Assembly: GCA_036362985.1 (NCBI GenBank)
Contig: JAYGXS010000004.1
Coordinates: 28,766,922-28,830,921 of the forward strand
Reading direction: 5' to 3'
From: Ligula intestinalis
Taxonomy: Eukaryota > Platyhelminthes > Cestoda > Diphyllobothriidea > Diphyllobothriidae
DNA: 64,000 nt
Position 1 is the stretch's first letter; the number at the start of each line of letters is the position of its first letter. Positions 46,626-57,144 of this stretch are shown here, in pieces. The notes under the pieces are model-generated. The model was given only the letters and a program-made list of their open reading frames with translations. It was not told where the DNA came from and did no database searches. Both the position numbers and the translations under genes were made by a program.

Positions 46626-47400
46626 TCAATTTACATAATTACCCTATAAATGTAAAGGCCTGATGAGAATTATCGAAAACAAACGTATGTTCGCCAATTC
46701 ATCTTATAAAATTATTGATTGAACTCGTTCTTTAAAATATATACTTGATGAAAAGATACCTTTTGGTTTAAGAAAAATTTCTAATTATGAGCTTTTTACG
46801 ATTGTGAGGTGCTCATTCATAATACATCGCATCCGTCAATTCATTAATGCTGCCTATACTGTATAAAGCATACTCCACATCTATTGCAAAATTTTACGGG
46901 AACTATGTGGCTTCCACAAACTGAAGGATAAAAGTATTTTTCCTCAAACAGGAAGTACACAGTGCGCAGTTTGTGAACCTTAAATTCGAGTGTAGCAGTC
47001 AGTAGATTTCAAAATTATTCGCTATTCGGAAACATTTTTTAAAACCAAAAGATACCTTTTTTCTGTATAACGTTTAAAGAAGGCGTAATTTTCTACTAAA
47101 GGAGTACAAGAAATAAATTTTTTCGTTCACGTTTTCCGTAAAATATATTTGAATTTACAAAGGCAGTCAAAATACATTATCAATACGCATACTATGTATG
47201 TAGTTACTTTTTACAGTACGTACGTTTTGTTAGTGGAGAGAGCGAAGTACAATAAAAAGCTGGCGTCCTACCGTGACTGAAATGACTTTAGAATAGTCTA
47301 CACGATAATCAGTATTACAACCTTACTCAATGCAGATTAGCGAAAGAGTATCAATATTTCGCATATATTAGCATGTTGCACAAATTCTGGTGCGTACTGT
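46626..47400 (+). repeat. PLE terminal repeat, right copy (long form)
   Basis: It abuts the truncated 5' end of the ORF. It contains an antisense hammerhead (46657-46695) and a segment of about 330 bp (46745-47060) that is inverted relative to the copy at 40.49-40.86 kb. The outer part is shared with the left repeat. Confidence 0.85.
46657..46695 (+). ncRNA. Hammerhead ribozyme in PLE, antisense to the ORF
   Basis: Same order of elements as at 44964-45002: GGC (46657-46659), CTGATGA (46660-46666), short stem II, GAAA (46675-46678), AACA/TGTT, TTC (46690-46692), GCC (46693-46695). It lies on the strand opposite to the ORF because the terminal repeats are inverted. Confidence 0.75.
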
Positions 47401-47404
47401 ATTT

Positions 47405-48165
47405 ATTTAAGATGCAGCCTTGAAAACACTGACATTGGACCTCACGCAGACGATACTGCCATCAAGAAAGCGTGATTGCAGCCTGATCAATAGTCTGAAG
47501 CGTGGCAGAGCTGGTCAAGGCCGTAGCATTTCGCATATCTTCATATGGAATAAACTATGCCTTTGACTGATGAAAGATCCGTGACGGATTTCGAAACATC
47601 AGGTGACTCAAATTATTGTTCAAGCGATCACATCTACTTTGTATCGAGGCTGTTGTTCATCGTAGAGATCTGGCGCGGCCTGGGACGACTTCAATCTAAA
47701 CCTCCTCCCAAATCAGCGTTAAGTGTAAATTGTGCTGTCTAGACAGGACATTTCCGGCATGGGTAGGTGTGGCAGACAACTGCCTCCTAATGTGTACCAT
47801 ATATGCGGACCCCAAGTTCAGCCTCACAGGACCGACAAGGAAACTCTTGATTTTTTGGATGTAACTCCTCCCTCCGAAAATAAATATTCCTGTAAAAACG
47901 GATATTGGCTAGCACAGCTAATTAACGCCCTCGGTGCAGAAGTGTGGCCTACGCTTTCGGATTTTGACACAAAAAATCGTTATATCTTATGGTTTTGCAA
48001 GTACAAAGACTTTGCTAATTCAATTTCACTTTTCTGCAAAGTATGAAAATCTTCACGCCAAAAAATATATTTTAAAAAAGATTGCAAGCAAGTATATTTT
48101 AACTATTTAACTCAATTAGGTTTTTTGGAATTCAAATGGGTTCCGTGCTGTTGAACCGCAATTTG
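47405..48165. other. Unassigned DNA
   Basis: Domain-free ORFs at 47557-47742 and 47732-48046. A CTGATGA...CGAAAC hairpin lies at 47567-47605 (see findings). Confidence 0.4.
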
Positions 48166-48169
48166 CCTG

Positions 48170-48465
48170 TTTATAAAGTAATCGGGTAAAGCAGTAGGAC
48201 TTTTCAATTTAAAGCGTTGTACCCAAGTAATAAGCTTGCGAGTTCGAGGCCCGATTAAGACACAACTTGGGTCTGGGCATGACTGGCTGACAACGGCTAA
48301 TAAATCAGAAATGGTCATTCTTGTTTCCCTTGTCTTTGTCAGTAATGTCTTTCCGTCTATGTCATTAGCTGCCTTGCGGTGTAGCGTGGAGTGTGAACTC
48401 CAAAGGCACAATGGACGGACGAATGTGTTCTCTAATTGATCGGTTTACGCATATATACCGTTGTA
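48170..48465 (+). repeat. SINE-like element, unit 1 of a tandem pair
   Basis: Box B-like GCGAGTTCGAGGCCCG (48238-48253) is followed by the body GGGCATGACTGGCTGACAAC, GAAATGGTCATTC, CCCTTGTCTTTGTCAGTAATG and the tail GTGTGAACTCCAAAGGCAC, ATGGACGGACGA, TGATCGGTTTACGC. Box A is decayed. Body and tail recur in the next unit. Confidence 0.8.
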
Positions 48466-48760
48466 TATTCCCGATCAAAACCTGACAAGGTAGGGTACCC
48501 GTGGCGCAGCGGTTAGAGCGTTGGACTTCTACTAACAAGCTGCCGGTGCGAAACTCGNNNNNNNNNNCCAACTCAAACGGACCGCCAGCTCCTTGCTAGT
48601 ATGCCAGAAATGGCCGTCCTAGTCTCCCTTGTCTTTGTCGGTAGTGCCCTTCTGCCTTTTGCCATTAGCCGCTTTGCAGCCTAGGCTCGAGTGTGAGCCC
48701 CAAAGCTACGATGGACGGGCGACAGTGTCCTCCAACGGATCGGTGCGACAAGTCTATTTT
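48463..48760 (+). repeat. SINE-like element, unit 2, interrupted by assembly gap
   Basis: The leader TATATTCCCGATCAAAA, the tRNA-like box A GTGGCGCAGCGGTTAGAGCG (48500-48519) and the start of box B (GCGAAACTCG) run into 10 N at 48558-48567. After the gap the body (GAAATGGCCGTCC, CCCTTGTCTTTGTCGGTAGTG) and tail (GTGTGAGCCCCAAAGC, ATGGACGGGCGA, GATCGGT) continue. The gap falls at a repeat, which suggests assembly collapse. Confidence 0.8.
48558..48567. other. Assembly gap (10 N)
   Basis: Ten undetermined bases lie inside the box B region of a SINE-like element. The true length is unknown. Confidence 1.
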
Positions 48761-48775
48761 CCACCATAATATATT

Positions 48776-48905
48776 CTGTACAGAGGTAGTGGAAAATGGG
48801 TCGAAGGAAGTTGACAGTCGGACAACCATGCGCGAGGACGGCGCCCAAAGTGTCAACTTTCTCCAAACTATTTTCAACTTCCTCTGTAAAGCATATACCA
48901 TTCCT
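48776..48905. repeat. Inverted repeat, about 50-bp arms
   Basis: The left arm has ACAGAGGTAGTGGAAAATGG, then GAAGTTGACA. Its reverse complement appears in the right arm as TGTCAACTTTCTCC, then CATTTTCAACTTCCTCTGT with mismatches. The loop is about 15-20 bp. Confidence 0.65.
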
Positions 48906-49164
48906 CCCATCTGGCCTCCCACTTCTTCTCTTTCCACGCGGAACCGGGCCTTAATATCGCAGAGGCCAGGGTTTTTACCCTATTAACTTAAGCCGCTGCG
49001 ATATCGGTGTTCCCGCCAAGGTCTGAACACGCACTCGTCTGGTCTGAAGTCAGAAGCCCACCCGTGGCGCTGCTTAGTCAGGCCATGACACATTTTTGCT
49101 GCTACGCTGCTATTCCACTCGTGAGTTTGGGTTGAAATTTTCTTTTAAATCGGAGGCATAGCTA

Positions 49165-49385
49165 CCACTGTATATTCCCGATCAAAAAACGGCAAGATAA
49201 CGTGCTCCTGGCTCAATGGTTAGGGCGCTTGACTCTGATCAGAGAGGTTGCGATTTCGAGGCTAAGGTGCGACACCACTTAGGTCCGGGTATGACCAACT
49301 GATGACGGCCAAGGAACAAGAAATGGCCATAATAGTCTCCCTTGCCTTTGTCGGTAATGTCCTTCTGCCTATTAAAATATATATA
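49165..49385 (+). repeat. SINE-like element (plus), best-preserved tRNA-like head
   Basis: The leader TGTATATTCCCGATCAAAA is shared with 48.46 kb. Box A is CTGGCTCAATGGTTAGGGCG (49208-49227). Box B is degenerate (GCGATTTCGAGGC). The body is GGTATGACCAACTGATGACG, GAAATGGCCATAATAGTCTC, CTTTGTCGGTAATGTCCTTC. It ends near an AT-repeat at 49375-49390. Confidence 0.8.
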
Positions 49386-49389
49386 TATT

Positions 49390-50050
49390 ATAAACGACCC
49401 ACCGGCTTAGTTTTATATGCCGAAATTTTTTCGGTGCAAAATTTGTGGAAGTAAAATTCAACCAAACGTTTAAGGACAACCGTATAAACTGTCGTTGTAG
49501 GAGTAATTTGCCGGCACTCAATCGGACTGCCCGCCAGCTACTTAATGTCACGTACTCTGTCTGTTGATCTCCAATTGCACGAAAGATCTGTTACACGCTG
49601 TTTTATGAATCGTAGCGCGAGCTTTCCTTGAAGTGACAACGACTGCATGCTTGAGTTTTTTTGGGGGGGCGTAAATAGTAGGTTTAGCTAACACAAATTT
49701 GGAGATAATGCAGTCTGTGACTGCACTCTGCATAAAACCTTCGCTTATTGCTGGATCTTACAAATTTTTTATCCCCTGAGTGAGTATTGTTCGCTCTAAT
49801 TATTAAAAATTACAGAATATTTTGGGCGACCGACTCATTATTGACTATAGTTTGACTCCCTCTGTACACCGAAGGGCCAGTCTAAAAGTCCAATCGAATC
49901 GTTGATCGAATGGGGAAATGGGCTCTTTCGGATACTTAAAAGGCTGAAGAGCAACAATGGTAGACTGGCGCTTACCGATAGGTTACAGGACACAGTCTTC
50001 CCCTTTTTGCCTTGGGGCTCACTCATGAGCCCCATCAGCGGCTATGCAGT
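49390..50050. other. Unassigned DNA between SINE-like copies
   Basis: No recognisable coding or repeat partner was noticed. Confidence 0.4.
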
Positions 50051-50054
50051 GGCT

Positions 50055-50210
50055 ATTTTAAAAGGCAGAAGAACATTAATGACAAAGATAAGGGAGACTC
50101 GAATGGCCATTTCTGTCACGTTAGCCGTCATCAGCCAGCCATACCCAACCCCAGGTACTTCAACACCTGAGAAACGAACCCGCAACCTGTCAAATATCCA
50201 TTGAACGGCT
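50055..50210 (-). repeat. SINE-like element (minus)
   Basis: The reverse complement reads GCGGGTTCGTTTCTCAGG (box B region), then GGGTATGGCTGGCTGATGAC, GAAATGGCCATTCGAGTCTC, CCTTATCTTTGTCATTAATG. It is in the opposite orientation to the 49.2 kb copy, which is about 700 bp away. Confidence 0.8.
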
Positions 50211-50214
50211 GATG

Positions 50215-51330
50215 CAGTCGTGATAAAACAGCAAATATGACTTTTTATTTGCATGAATTAATTATATAGAGCTCCTTTGTCTTTGAATTAATTTAAAACA
50301 GTATTTTTCGAAGGAGTGCCTTTGTTTTCCATTCGTGAGATCTGTTTTTTTCAACTTCAGTAACTGTCGCAGACGTACAGGCCAACGAGGAAACATCCAG
50401 TCCCAATAACTGTACAGCCATTTGTCAGTAAACTCCACGTCAGGCTGGCAAATCCGATGTTTGAACAGGAAGTGCTCAGGCTTCGAACACCGTCCCCACT
50501 TCTGACCTACGTCGCCGACACGCCCTCGTTGCGTGACGGAAATAGCCACCGGAACTAATTACCATTTTATAACAAAAGGATGTGCTTTTAAATGTCTGGT
50601 GGAATATTACTGACTGCAAAATACTAAATAGGCTTTTATAGGCTAATAACATGATGCGACGGACTATTTTGTCACATTTAAACTTGAAAGGGCGGGGATT
50701 GTTTTTCATGCGACTGATAGTAAACAGCTACGAAAAGGAAAGATACGCCCGACAGATATAACAGACTGTGGATTTAAAATTTGACTGAAAACAAAACCAG
50801 AACTGCATCAAAACAATTTCTTTGGAAAAATAGCACCCTGTCAGAAAAAATTCCGCTTACCGGCTTTTGGAGTAGGATTTTTTAGATTAAAACTTAGGAA
50901 ATAAAATCAGTTCTAGGATTGCAACACACTCTGTAAAAACCTCTTGGTAATAGGCTAACTGAAAGCTGGAAGACTACAGAATAAACGCATACTCATAACA
51001 TAAAATCAGGGATTATGCCTCCTGGTTGTCATGAATTTTCCCCAGAGAATTTTGAATACTTCTCACAGAGAGCCGCCCAATCTGGGTTTTTCAAATAAAA
51101 GAAGCAGTCATGTTTGCATAATCGCTGGTACCGCAAATACTGTCGCGTGAAAACTACTAACTATCTAGTAAGGCGGTTTTGGACAAGTTCAGCCTGTAAC
51201 CTTGTAGCCTCCAGGAGCAGATGGAAGCGTCTAAAACGTGTCTGCACTTAGACTGCCTCAGTAGCCAAGCCAATCCTACTGTTTAGTAGAGAGAGGGATA
51301 AGAGTATATTATGTAGTCTCCCTTATTTAT
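50215..51330. other. Unassigned DNA
   Basis: Domain-free ORFs at 50262-50549 and 50476-50709 (minus). Confidence 0.4.
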
Positions 51331-51334
51331 CCCT

Positions 51335-51420
51335 ATCTCCAGCACATTGTCCTACAAAAACGGTGGTTATTGGGTTTTATGGGTGGGGAATTAGGACACG
51401 CAGTGGAATATACAATATAG
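51335..51420 (+). repeat. Family G fragment
   Basis: GTCCTACAAAAACGGTGGTT, then GGTGGGGAATTAGGACACGC and AGTGGAATATAC match 35570-35620 (plus) and the reverse complement of 35925-35975. Confidence 0.65.
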
Positions 51421-51429
51421 CAAGTCCTG

Positions 51430-52960
51430 CAAGCAACTTTTATGACGAAATTTAACTTGGTAGTTAAGTATATATATGGACAGGTTATTTTGATCAGGTG
51501 AGCGGATTTAATAGCTAGAAGGGCTTTGGTTTCGAAAACTACAATCTTAGTTAAAGTTATGGAGCGAAATAGGCACTAATTTTGGTTAAATAATGAGTAA
51601 GTTTTATCGAAAAAATTTCCTATTCTATAAGGTACAACAGAACCAGACTGTTAACTAATGTGCACTGTGCTGTGAAAAAATTCCAGAATAAGTAAAAAAA
51701 GCGAAATAATAATCCCTTCCAAAACTGGAAAATTTCGTACGAAGTTGATCAAAGGTAAGTGAAGCCAAATTTAAGGAATTGCATTTATTTTTAGAAACAA
51801 GTAAGATTTTAAGTTTTAAAAATTATGTTTAGCTATCATGTGAAGTTATTTGCACAAAATGCAGTAACAAAAGTTTCGTCGGAGACTTTGTTTTTCCAAA
51901 CAGCTGTCCTTGCGCATAAGCAAACTTTGCCATATATTTTACCGTGAAGTAATGTAAAGGAGGCCTTATTAAATGTAAGTCAGTTAAAAATATACGTTTT
52001 TGCAACCTACACGTTCCGCTCATACGTTATTAATAAACGAAACACGCAGAAGAATGGTAAATATTTCGAGAATTGGCCATATTTACGGCCAGTCTTTTTT
52101 GCATCCGCAAGCTTGCAACTGATTGTGGAGTTAATCCACTGATGCAGAAAACAATCCATTATAAAGAGAAAAGTAAGTTCTTCCATCTCCAGTCAGACTG
52201 AACCGTTTATCTTCAGGTAACTAAAAGAAACGGTCAAAAGTCTCCAATTTCATTGTAGCATTACCTAGGAAAAAGTTAATTTATACAGAAATTCGCCAGC
52301 CAAATATCTGATTAAAGCCATTTTTAAAGTGGTAATCATTGTTGGAAAGTTTTGTTATTAATATTAGGAATAACAATATCAGAATTCCGTTGCGGACATG
52401 ATTAATTCTCCAAAATGTGGTTTGCTGTTTTAAGACATTTCTACATATGAGCAACATGATCATCATTATAAGAACTAATATCCAAAAACACTTTCTTTAA
52501 GTAAATGCTCTTTATATCTATCTTATTTTAAAGGTTTGGTGTTAACGTCGAATAGGAGCGCAATTTATCAATTTATCAAGGAAGACACTGAAAATGAAGA
52601 AAATAATTATGTTAATATGTACATCATATTTTTTGATTAAAGAAAAGTTCTTTCTATATAAAGAAATTGGTTCCATTCCGTTTTCAACTTAATAAAATAT
52701 TTTAATTTATTGTTCTAATTTATAGCTGTTTTTACATCTCCGGAACTTGAGGTTTACCGGAAAAAAATTATTTTTCTTAATAATCACTTAGTACTTCTGA
52801 TAGTTCTTCCAAGTACTTAATATGCCTAATGCTGCTCATTATTATTTATAAGTTTTCGTAAATGCGTTCTCATTAGTATTCGAAAAATAATCAAATATTT
52901 ACAAACTTAGGCAAGTTGTTTGCAGCACTCGCCATACTATACTTTAACAACTGCCATATG
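51430..52960. other. Unassigned, very AT-rich DNA
   Basis: No ORF with recognisable content and no repeat partner was noticed. Confidence 0.45.
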
Positions 52961-52964
52961 CATT

Positions 52965-53125
52965 TTTGTTTTATTGTATTTAGAAGTGTTGTTAATTTAT
53001 ATCTGTCGATTTTTCTAATCTGTATTAGCATTTCACGCACTGCCGAGAAAAACCTGATTGTCAATTGCAGGTTTTATGAAGATCCCGAAAAATAGAGATG
53101 CTGATTAGGAGGCCGTCTATTTGCT
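52965..53125 (+). repeat. Family A fragment (plus)
   Basis: GTGTTGTTAATTTATATCTG, TTTTTCTAATCTGTATT, GATTGTCAATTGCAGGTTT and GGAGGCCGTCTA match 35655-35790 in the same order. The copy ends before the ATTAGTATAG block. Confidence 0.6.
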
Positions 53126-53220
53126 TATTTGTCTGGGTTTTCGGTCTCGTACAGGAAGTCCCCCATCAGAGACTGTGAGCTTGCTTTTGTAGTCTATCCC
53201 AGGGGAAGAGGGTAGGGATT

Positions 53221-53248
53221 AAGGAAGAGGAGGAGGAGGAGGAGGAGA
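53221..53248 (+). repeat. (GGA)n microsatellite
   Basis: About nine imperfect GGA units. Confidence 0.9.
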
Positions 53249-53249
53249 T

Positions 53250-55170
53250 AGTGTTTTCGATAAGGCTGAGTCCACACCTTCCCACGTGACCGCGTGCGTC
53301 CTTGACTGGGCCACGCCTTTTGGCCACGTGAACTATGTGAACAGATGAGAGTTAATGAATTTGCATAAAATGATGTAAAATTACTATTTCTGCCTCTCAT
53401 AATCTTAACACGTTGGATTTCCTGCCAGAAGCGATAATACGGAATGCTAGCATGCCGATTTACGGCAAGGGATATGTTGAAAGCCACGACGTATGGAACG
53501 GAGTGATTATGCAGCAATTAATTCAGGCTGAAAGGGAAAGAAAAGACATAATTCAGAATTCGGTCAGCACATCGCTTGAACGTCGTGAAATCTCGGTGCA
53601 TTAGTATAGCAACTCAAACACCCATGATGAAAAGTTTTATAGGGCACAGAATTACTGTTTCGCATGGGAGTGACCATTCGTAAGGCCAGGGCGAATGCGA
53701 GATAGAAAGAGAGGGGAAGAGCTCGAGAGTCGCGTCGACTGTTTTCATGAATCTCTGAAAACAGGCTCGGTTGTCTTAGCCGAGAAGTGCCGTGTTGAAG
53801 AAAGCGGGATCGGCATGGTAGACTGTAAACAATTCAATACACGGCAGTATGCACGTCTCAGTTGGCCAGATGGTGAGGTCAGCGCGTCTGGAACCATTGG
53901 CTGGCAGGACAAACGACCTTGACGCAGTAAAAGCTTTAACAAAGAAGCCAGACGTCGTAATGGTGTCTATTAGCTACACCTTCGCACCAAGTACATGACG
54001 AAGTTAGGATTTCGACCATGAGCCCAACAATTTAATCCATGAATAGATTTCGTGCACATGTAGGTTGGAGATCATGTGTTTGGAGTGTGGCGGGATCGGC
54101 TCGGATCGGAGGCCTAACTACTGCCGCGATCTGCGCAAATTATGATTATGATTATGATTATGATGCGGTCGCTGAGACAAGCCTTTTATTCGTTTTTACG
54201 TTTCGTCATCCGTCGCGGATTCCTCATTAGACACATCAGCAGAAAACAGTAGCCAGTTGGCATAGTGGTATTAAAAGAAAAGCCAATTCGGACGTATTTC
54301 AACTCAGTTGATGCCGAGTCCGACTACTGTGTCAGTGAAGCAGGTCAACTGTCGACCGAACACAATTTTGGGAAGGAAGGCAGCATGACAAGTTTGAGAT
54401 TTTTTCCAAGAGTGTGGTCATAAAAATAACTCACGACACACTTCGTTTCTTTAGAAATGGACATATTTATGTCCCGGAGAGAGGAAAAATTCAGCGTATC
54501 GGTGGCTGCCGACTACAGCAGGAAGAAAATGCATGAGTATTGCGTAACGAATGAACTCAGCCACGTGTTTGTTCACGTCGCGTTCATCGAATATTGGCGA
54601 CTGCAGGCAGTAAGTAATGTTTATTCAAGTCGTTAACCTTGGCAGGCAAACCGAGGAGTTAGGGAAGACGGAATTCAGTAAAATGAGGAGTACTAGCATG
54701 ACAAGGCACCTGAATTGCTGTCTTGGTCAGCAGTGGTGACTGGCAAACCAGGGTGTGCACTGGCGGACTCGGACAGTGGCTGGGAACCGGGACTGGAAAT
54801 AAAGAGAGCAATGGCGGGTTCATTTCACTCTCCTCAGCGCAAACAATTTGACGCGCTTTATTCTATCACGACGCGCTAAAAGCCGTGACATGAAATGTTT
54901 TCTTTGAAGATTACATAGACAGCTGAATTTGATGGAACTATAGATTTCGCGAGTCCTCTAGAGCTGCGGCCTCTCGCTGCACAACATAAATAACTTAAGA
55001 TAGAAAACAAAAATGGAATTCGTACAGATAAATTGATGCAAACAGCAAGATCACAGAAAGTGGCTACAAAAGCTAATCGACAGCGTTAGCAAGTTTAAAG
55101 GACCGTGGAAAGCACAAGTCGGGAAAAAGTTTAAGGAAGAAAGGTTTGGCAAAGAAATGTGTAAATCAGG
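53250..55170. other. Unassigned DNA with (GATTAT)n at 54140-54164
   Basis: Domain-free ORFs, for example 53695-53922. A block near 53880-53990 (GCGCGTCTGGAAC) has a weak echo at 56220-56330. Confidence 0.4.
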
Positions 55171-55189
55171 GAGCCGGATTTTACCAGGG

Positions 55190-55490
55190 CAAAGTTAGTT
55201 TAACCACATGCTCCAACTGTTTACATAGGTTGGGATTTTGCGGCTGTGTATAGGCTGCCTCCAAGTAGCACAGGGTACGAGTTGTTTATGCCCCAAAAAG
55301 TGCTCGGTAAGAAGTTTTGGGGTCCAGAGAATGACACATATCTAGCAAATATTCAGTAATGGATGGATGATGCGTTCTCTTTTCTTGTTTCAATAGTCAA
55401 CTACGCGAGCGCTCTTTGGCTCTGGTTGCCAATTGACGTTGTGTTTGCAATACATTATTTTAACTTGCATAGGTTATTTAGTAGCGTTAG
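55190..55490 (+). repeat. Family F repeat (copy 2 of 2)
   Basis: TTAACCACATGCTCCAACTG, CAAGTAGCACAGGGTACGAG, GTGCTCGGTAAG and CCAATTGACG lie in the same order as at 11.97-12.17 kb. Confidence 0.5.
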
Positions 55491-55499
55491 TGGCCATTT

Positions 55500-56525
55500 T
55501 CTATTACCATGCCGTTTGCATCGACTCTTCTGTAGGAATTCAAAATTTGTATTCTCTCACAAATTATTAATGTTATGTAGCAAAAGGCCGCAACTAGAGA
55601 GCCCTCGCAAAAATTATGTCTCCAGTAAATTCTGTTGTCTATGCAATCTCTAAAGGGAAAAGATGCCTTAAAATTCTTGAAATGATTTTTAACTGATGGG
55701 ATAATGTAAACCTTGCAGTCAGCAAAGTCTTTGGTAAGGAAGGGCCAAATCGTGGACAAGAGTCAAGCCAAAATGGTTCCTTCTTACCGTGGCTTTCATG
55801 GCACTCTCGCGCAGCTGGGATCCAAGCCAGGTGTGACGGCACGCCTTTGGTCCTTTCATCTAGGTCATGACATCAGACACAGTTTGGGAAGGAGAAGAGA
55901 ATGCGTTAGCTGCAGCACAGGCCTAATATCGCTATAACCTTATTCACGCACAATTCACCTCGCGGGAATCGGTGGTCGAACCCTCTGCCGGCTGTGCCAA
56001 GTCATTCTTACGAGAGTGAGATGGTGGCGTTGGCCATGTTTATGCATTTTTTTGTATCAGACTCAGGTGTTATCCAAATGTTGTGTGTTTTTTATTAACC
56101 GTGAATTGGCATTTTATGGGGGAGGGGGGGTGGAGGGTGGAGGGGGGTTGCATGGAAGACGGTGGCCGTCTGAATGCGTGGGTGTGAGCATGTTTCAGTT
56201 AGTCAGACTGTAACGTCGTCGCGTCTGGAACTACTCGTCAGAAGACCGACTGACCTTAACGCTGAAGAGCATTGAAAAGGGCCGTCAGGCGCCGTAACCA
56301 TGATTGCCGGCTACAAGTTTTGCTTCTAACCCACGCTGTATCAATCAGTAAGTGTTGTAACTCATGATCTCCATGACCTTTTTCAAGAAACTCACATCGC
56401 GTCCACCGAAACCGCCCAGCAGCAACGGACCAATGGTTTTCAAAAAGAACTGTGGTTTATCAAGTAATCTAACTTTGTTTAGAAACATCAGCTTTTTTAG
56501 AAGAGCGGAGAATTCCGAAAAAGTG
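55500..56525. other. Unassigned DNA with G-rich patch
   Basis: A G-rich low-complexity stretch lies at about 56117-56150. GGGATCCAAGCCAGGTG at about 55818 echoes the reverse complement of family S at about 61590. Confidence 0.35.
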
Positions 56526-56529
56526 GAAA

Positions 56530-57140
56530 TCGGACGTACTAGGTAAGTTTAAGTTTTAAATTTAGAAAAAGTCTGTTCATGCAAAACGAAACAAATGAAT
56601 AAAGCAGAACGAGGAGAATCTCGTTGGAAAAAAATCCTTTTGTAAACATTTTCGGATGCATTTGCTTCCCAATTACGCGCAGTGTAGCGTATGGCAGTTA
56701 CCAAACAGCCCGTGATTTCGGGAAAACTGCTAGTTTTTTTTCTTTTTTTTCTAAATTATTAAAGTTACGGTGGACGAAGGCAACCAGAATTTCGCTTGAT
56801 TACGCCGATTGGAAGGCAACAGGAGTAGAATATTTCGAGAGGTCATGTGCAAACATGGCGGTCAGTGAACAATAAATCCAAATAGAAAGATCAGATGCAA
56901 TCTTAAACGTACCATTTTTGCACACAAAGAGAAACTTCTTTCCCTCCTATGTCTTTGTAATTATTTTGGAATGTCGATTACGATGAGGTTCAGGTCGTTC
57001 TTGAAAAGCTGATTAACACTTTACGATTTTCACTGGCTTCAGTCGATGGTCTATAAATTATGGAGTATATTCTACTTACTCATCAGAATTTTCAAAATCA
57101 GCTATTTCTTAAAAGCATTTACGTAACTGATGCGTTTTTG
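56530..57140 (+). repeat. Family E element (copy 2 of 2)
   Basis: It aligns along its length with 1790-2430: TTCATGCAAAA/TTTATGCAAAA, AATTACGCGCAGTGTA/ATTACGCGCAATGTA, GTCAGTGAACAATAAAT/GTCAGTGAATAATAAAT, CAATCTTAAACGTACCATTTT/CAATCCTAAACGTGCTATTTT. The palindromic ends of copy 1 are not preserved here. Confidence 0.6.
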
Positions 57141-57144
57141 CATA

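Larger units (their letters stand above)
44690..47400 (-). mobile_element. Penelope-like element, 5'-truncated, inverted terminal repeats
   Basis: The unit comprises a minus-strand RT plus GIY-YIG ORF (45120-46619) flanked by terminal repeats in opposite orientation (44690-45030 and 46626-47400). The repeats share AATTACCCTATAAATGTAAA, the hammerhead core, TTTGAATTTAYAAAGGCAGTC, TACACGATAATCAG and GATTAGCGAAAGAGTATCAA. The right repeat carries an extra block of roughly 400 bp (about 46715-47115) missing from the left. PLEs are known for complex direct or inverted LTR-like repeats that encode hammerheads. The element looks recent enough to keep a long open frame but is truncated at the N-terminus, so it cannot act alone. 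Confidence 0.85.

Noticed and set aside
45149..46663. Several 60-90 codon ORFs on both strands inside the PLE
   Set aside because: They are frame shadows of the 499-codon RT/GIY-YIG frame.
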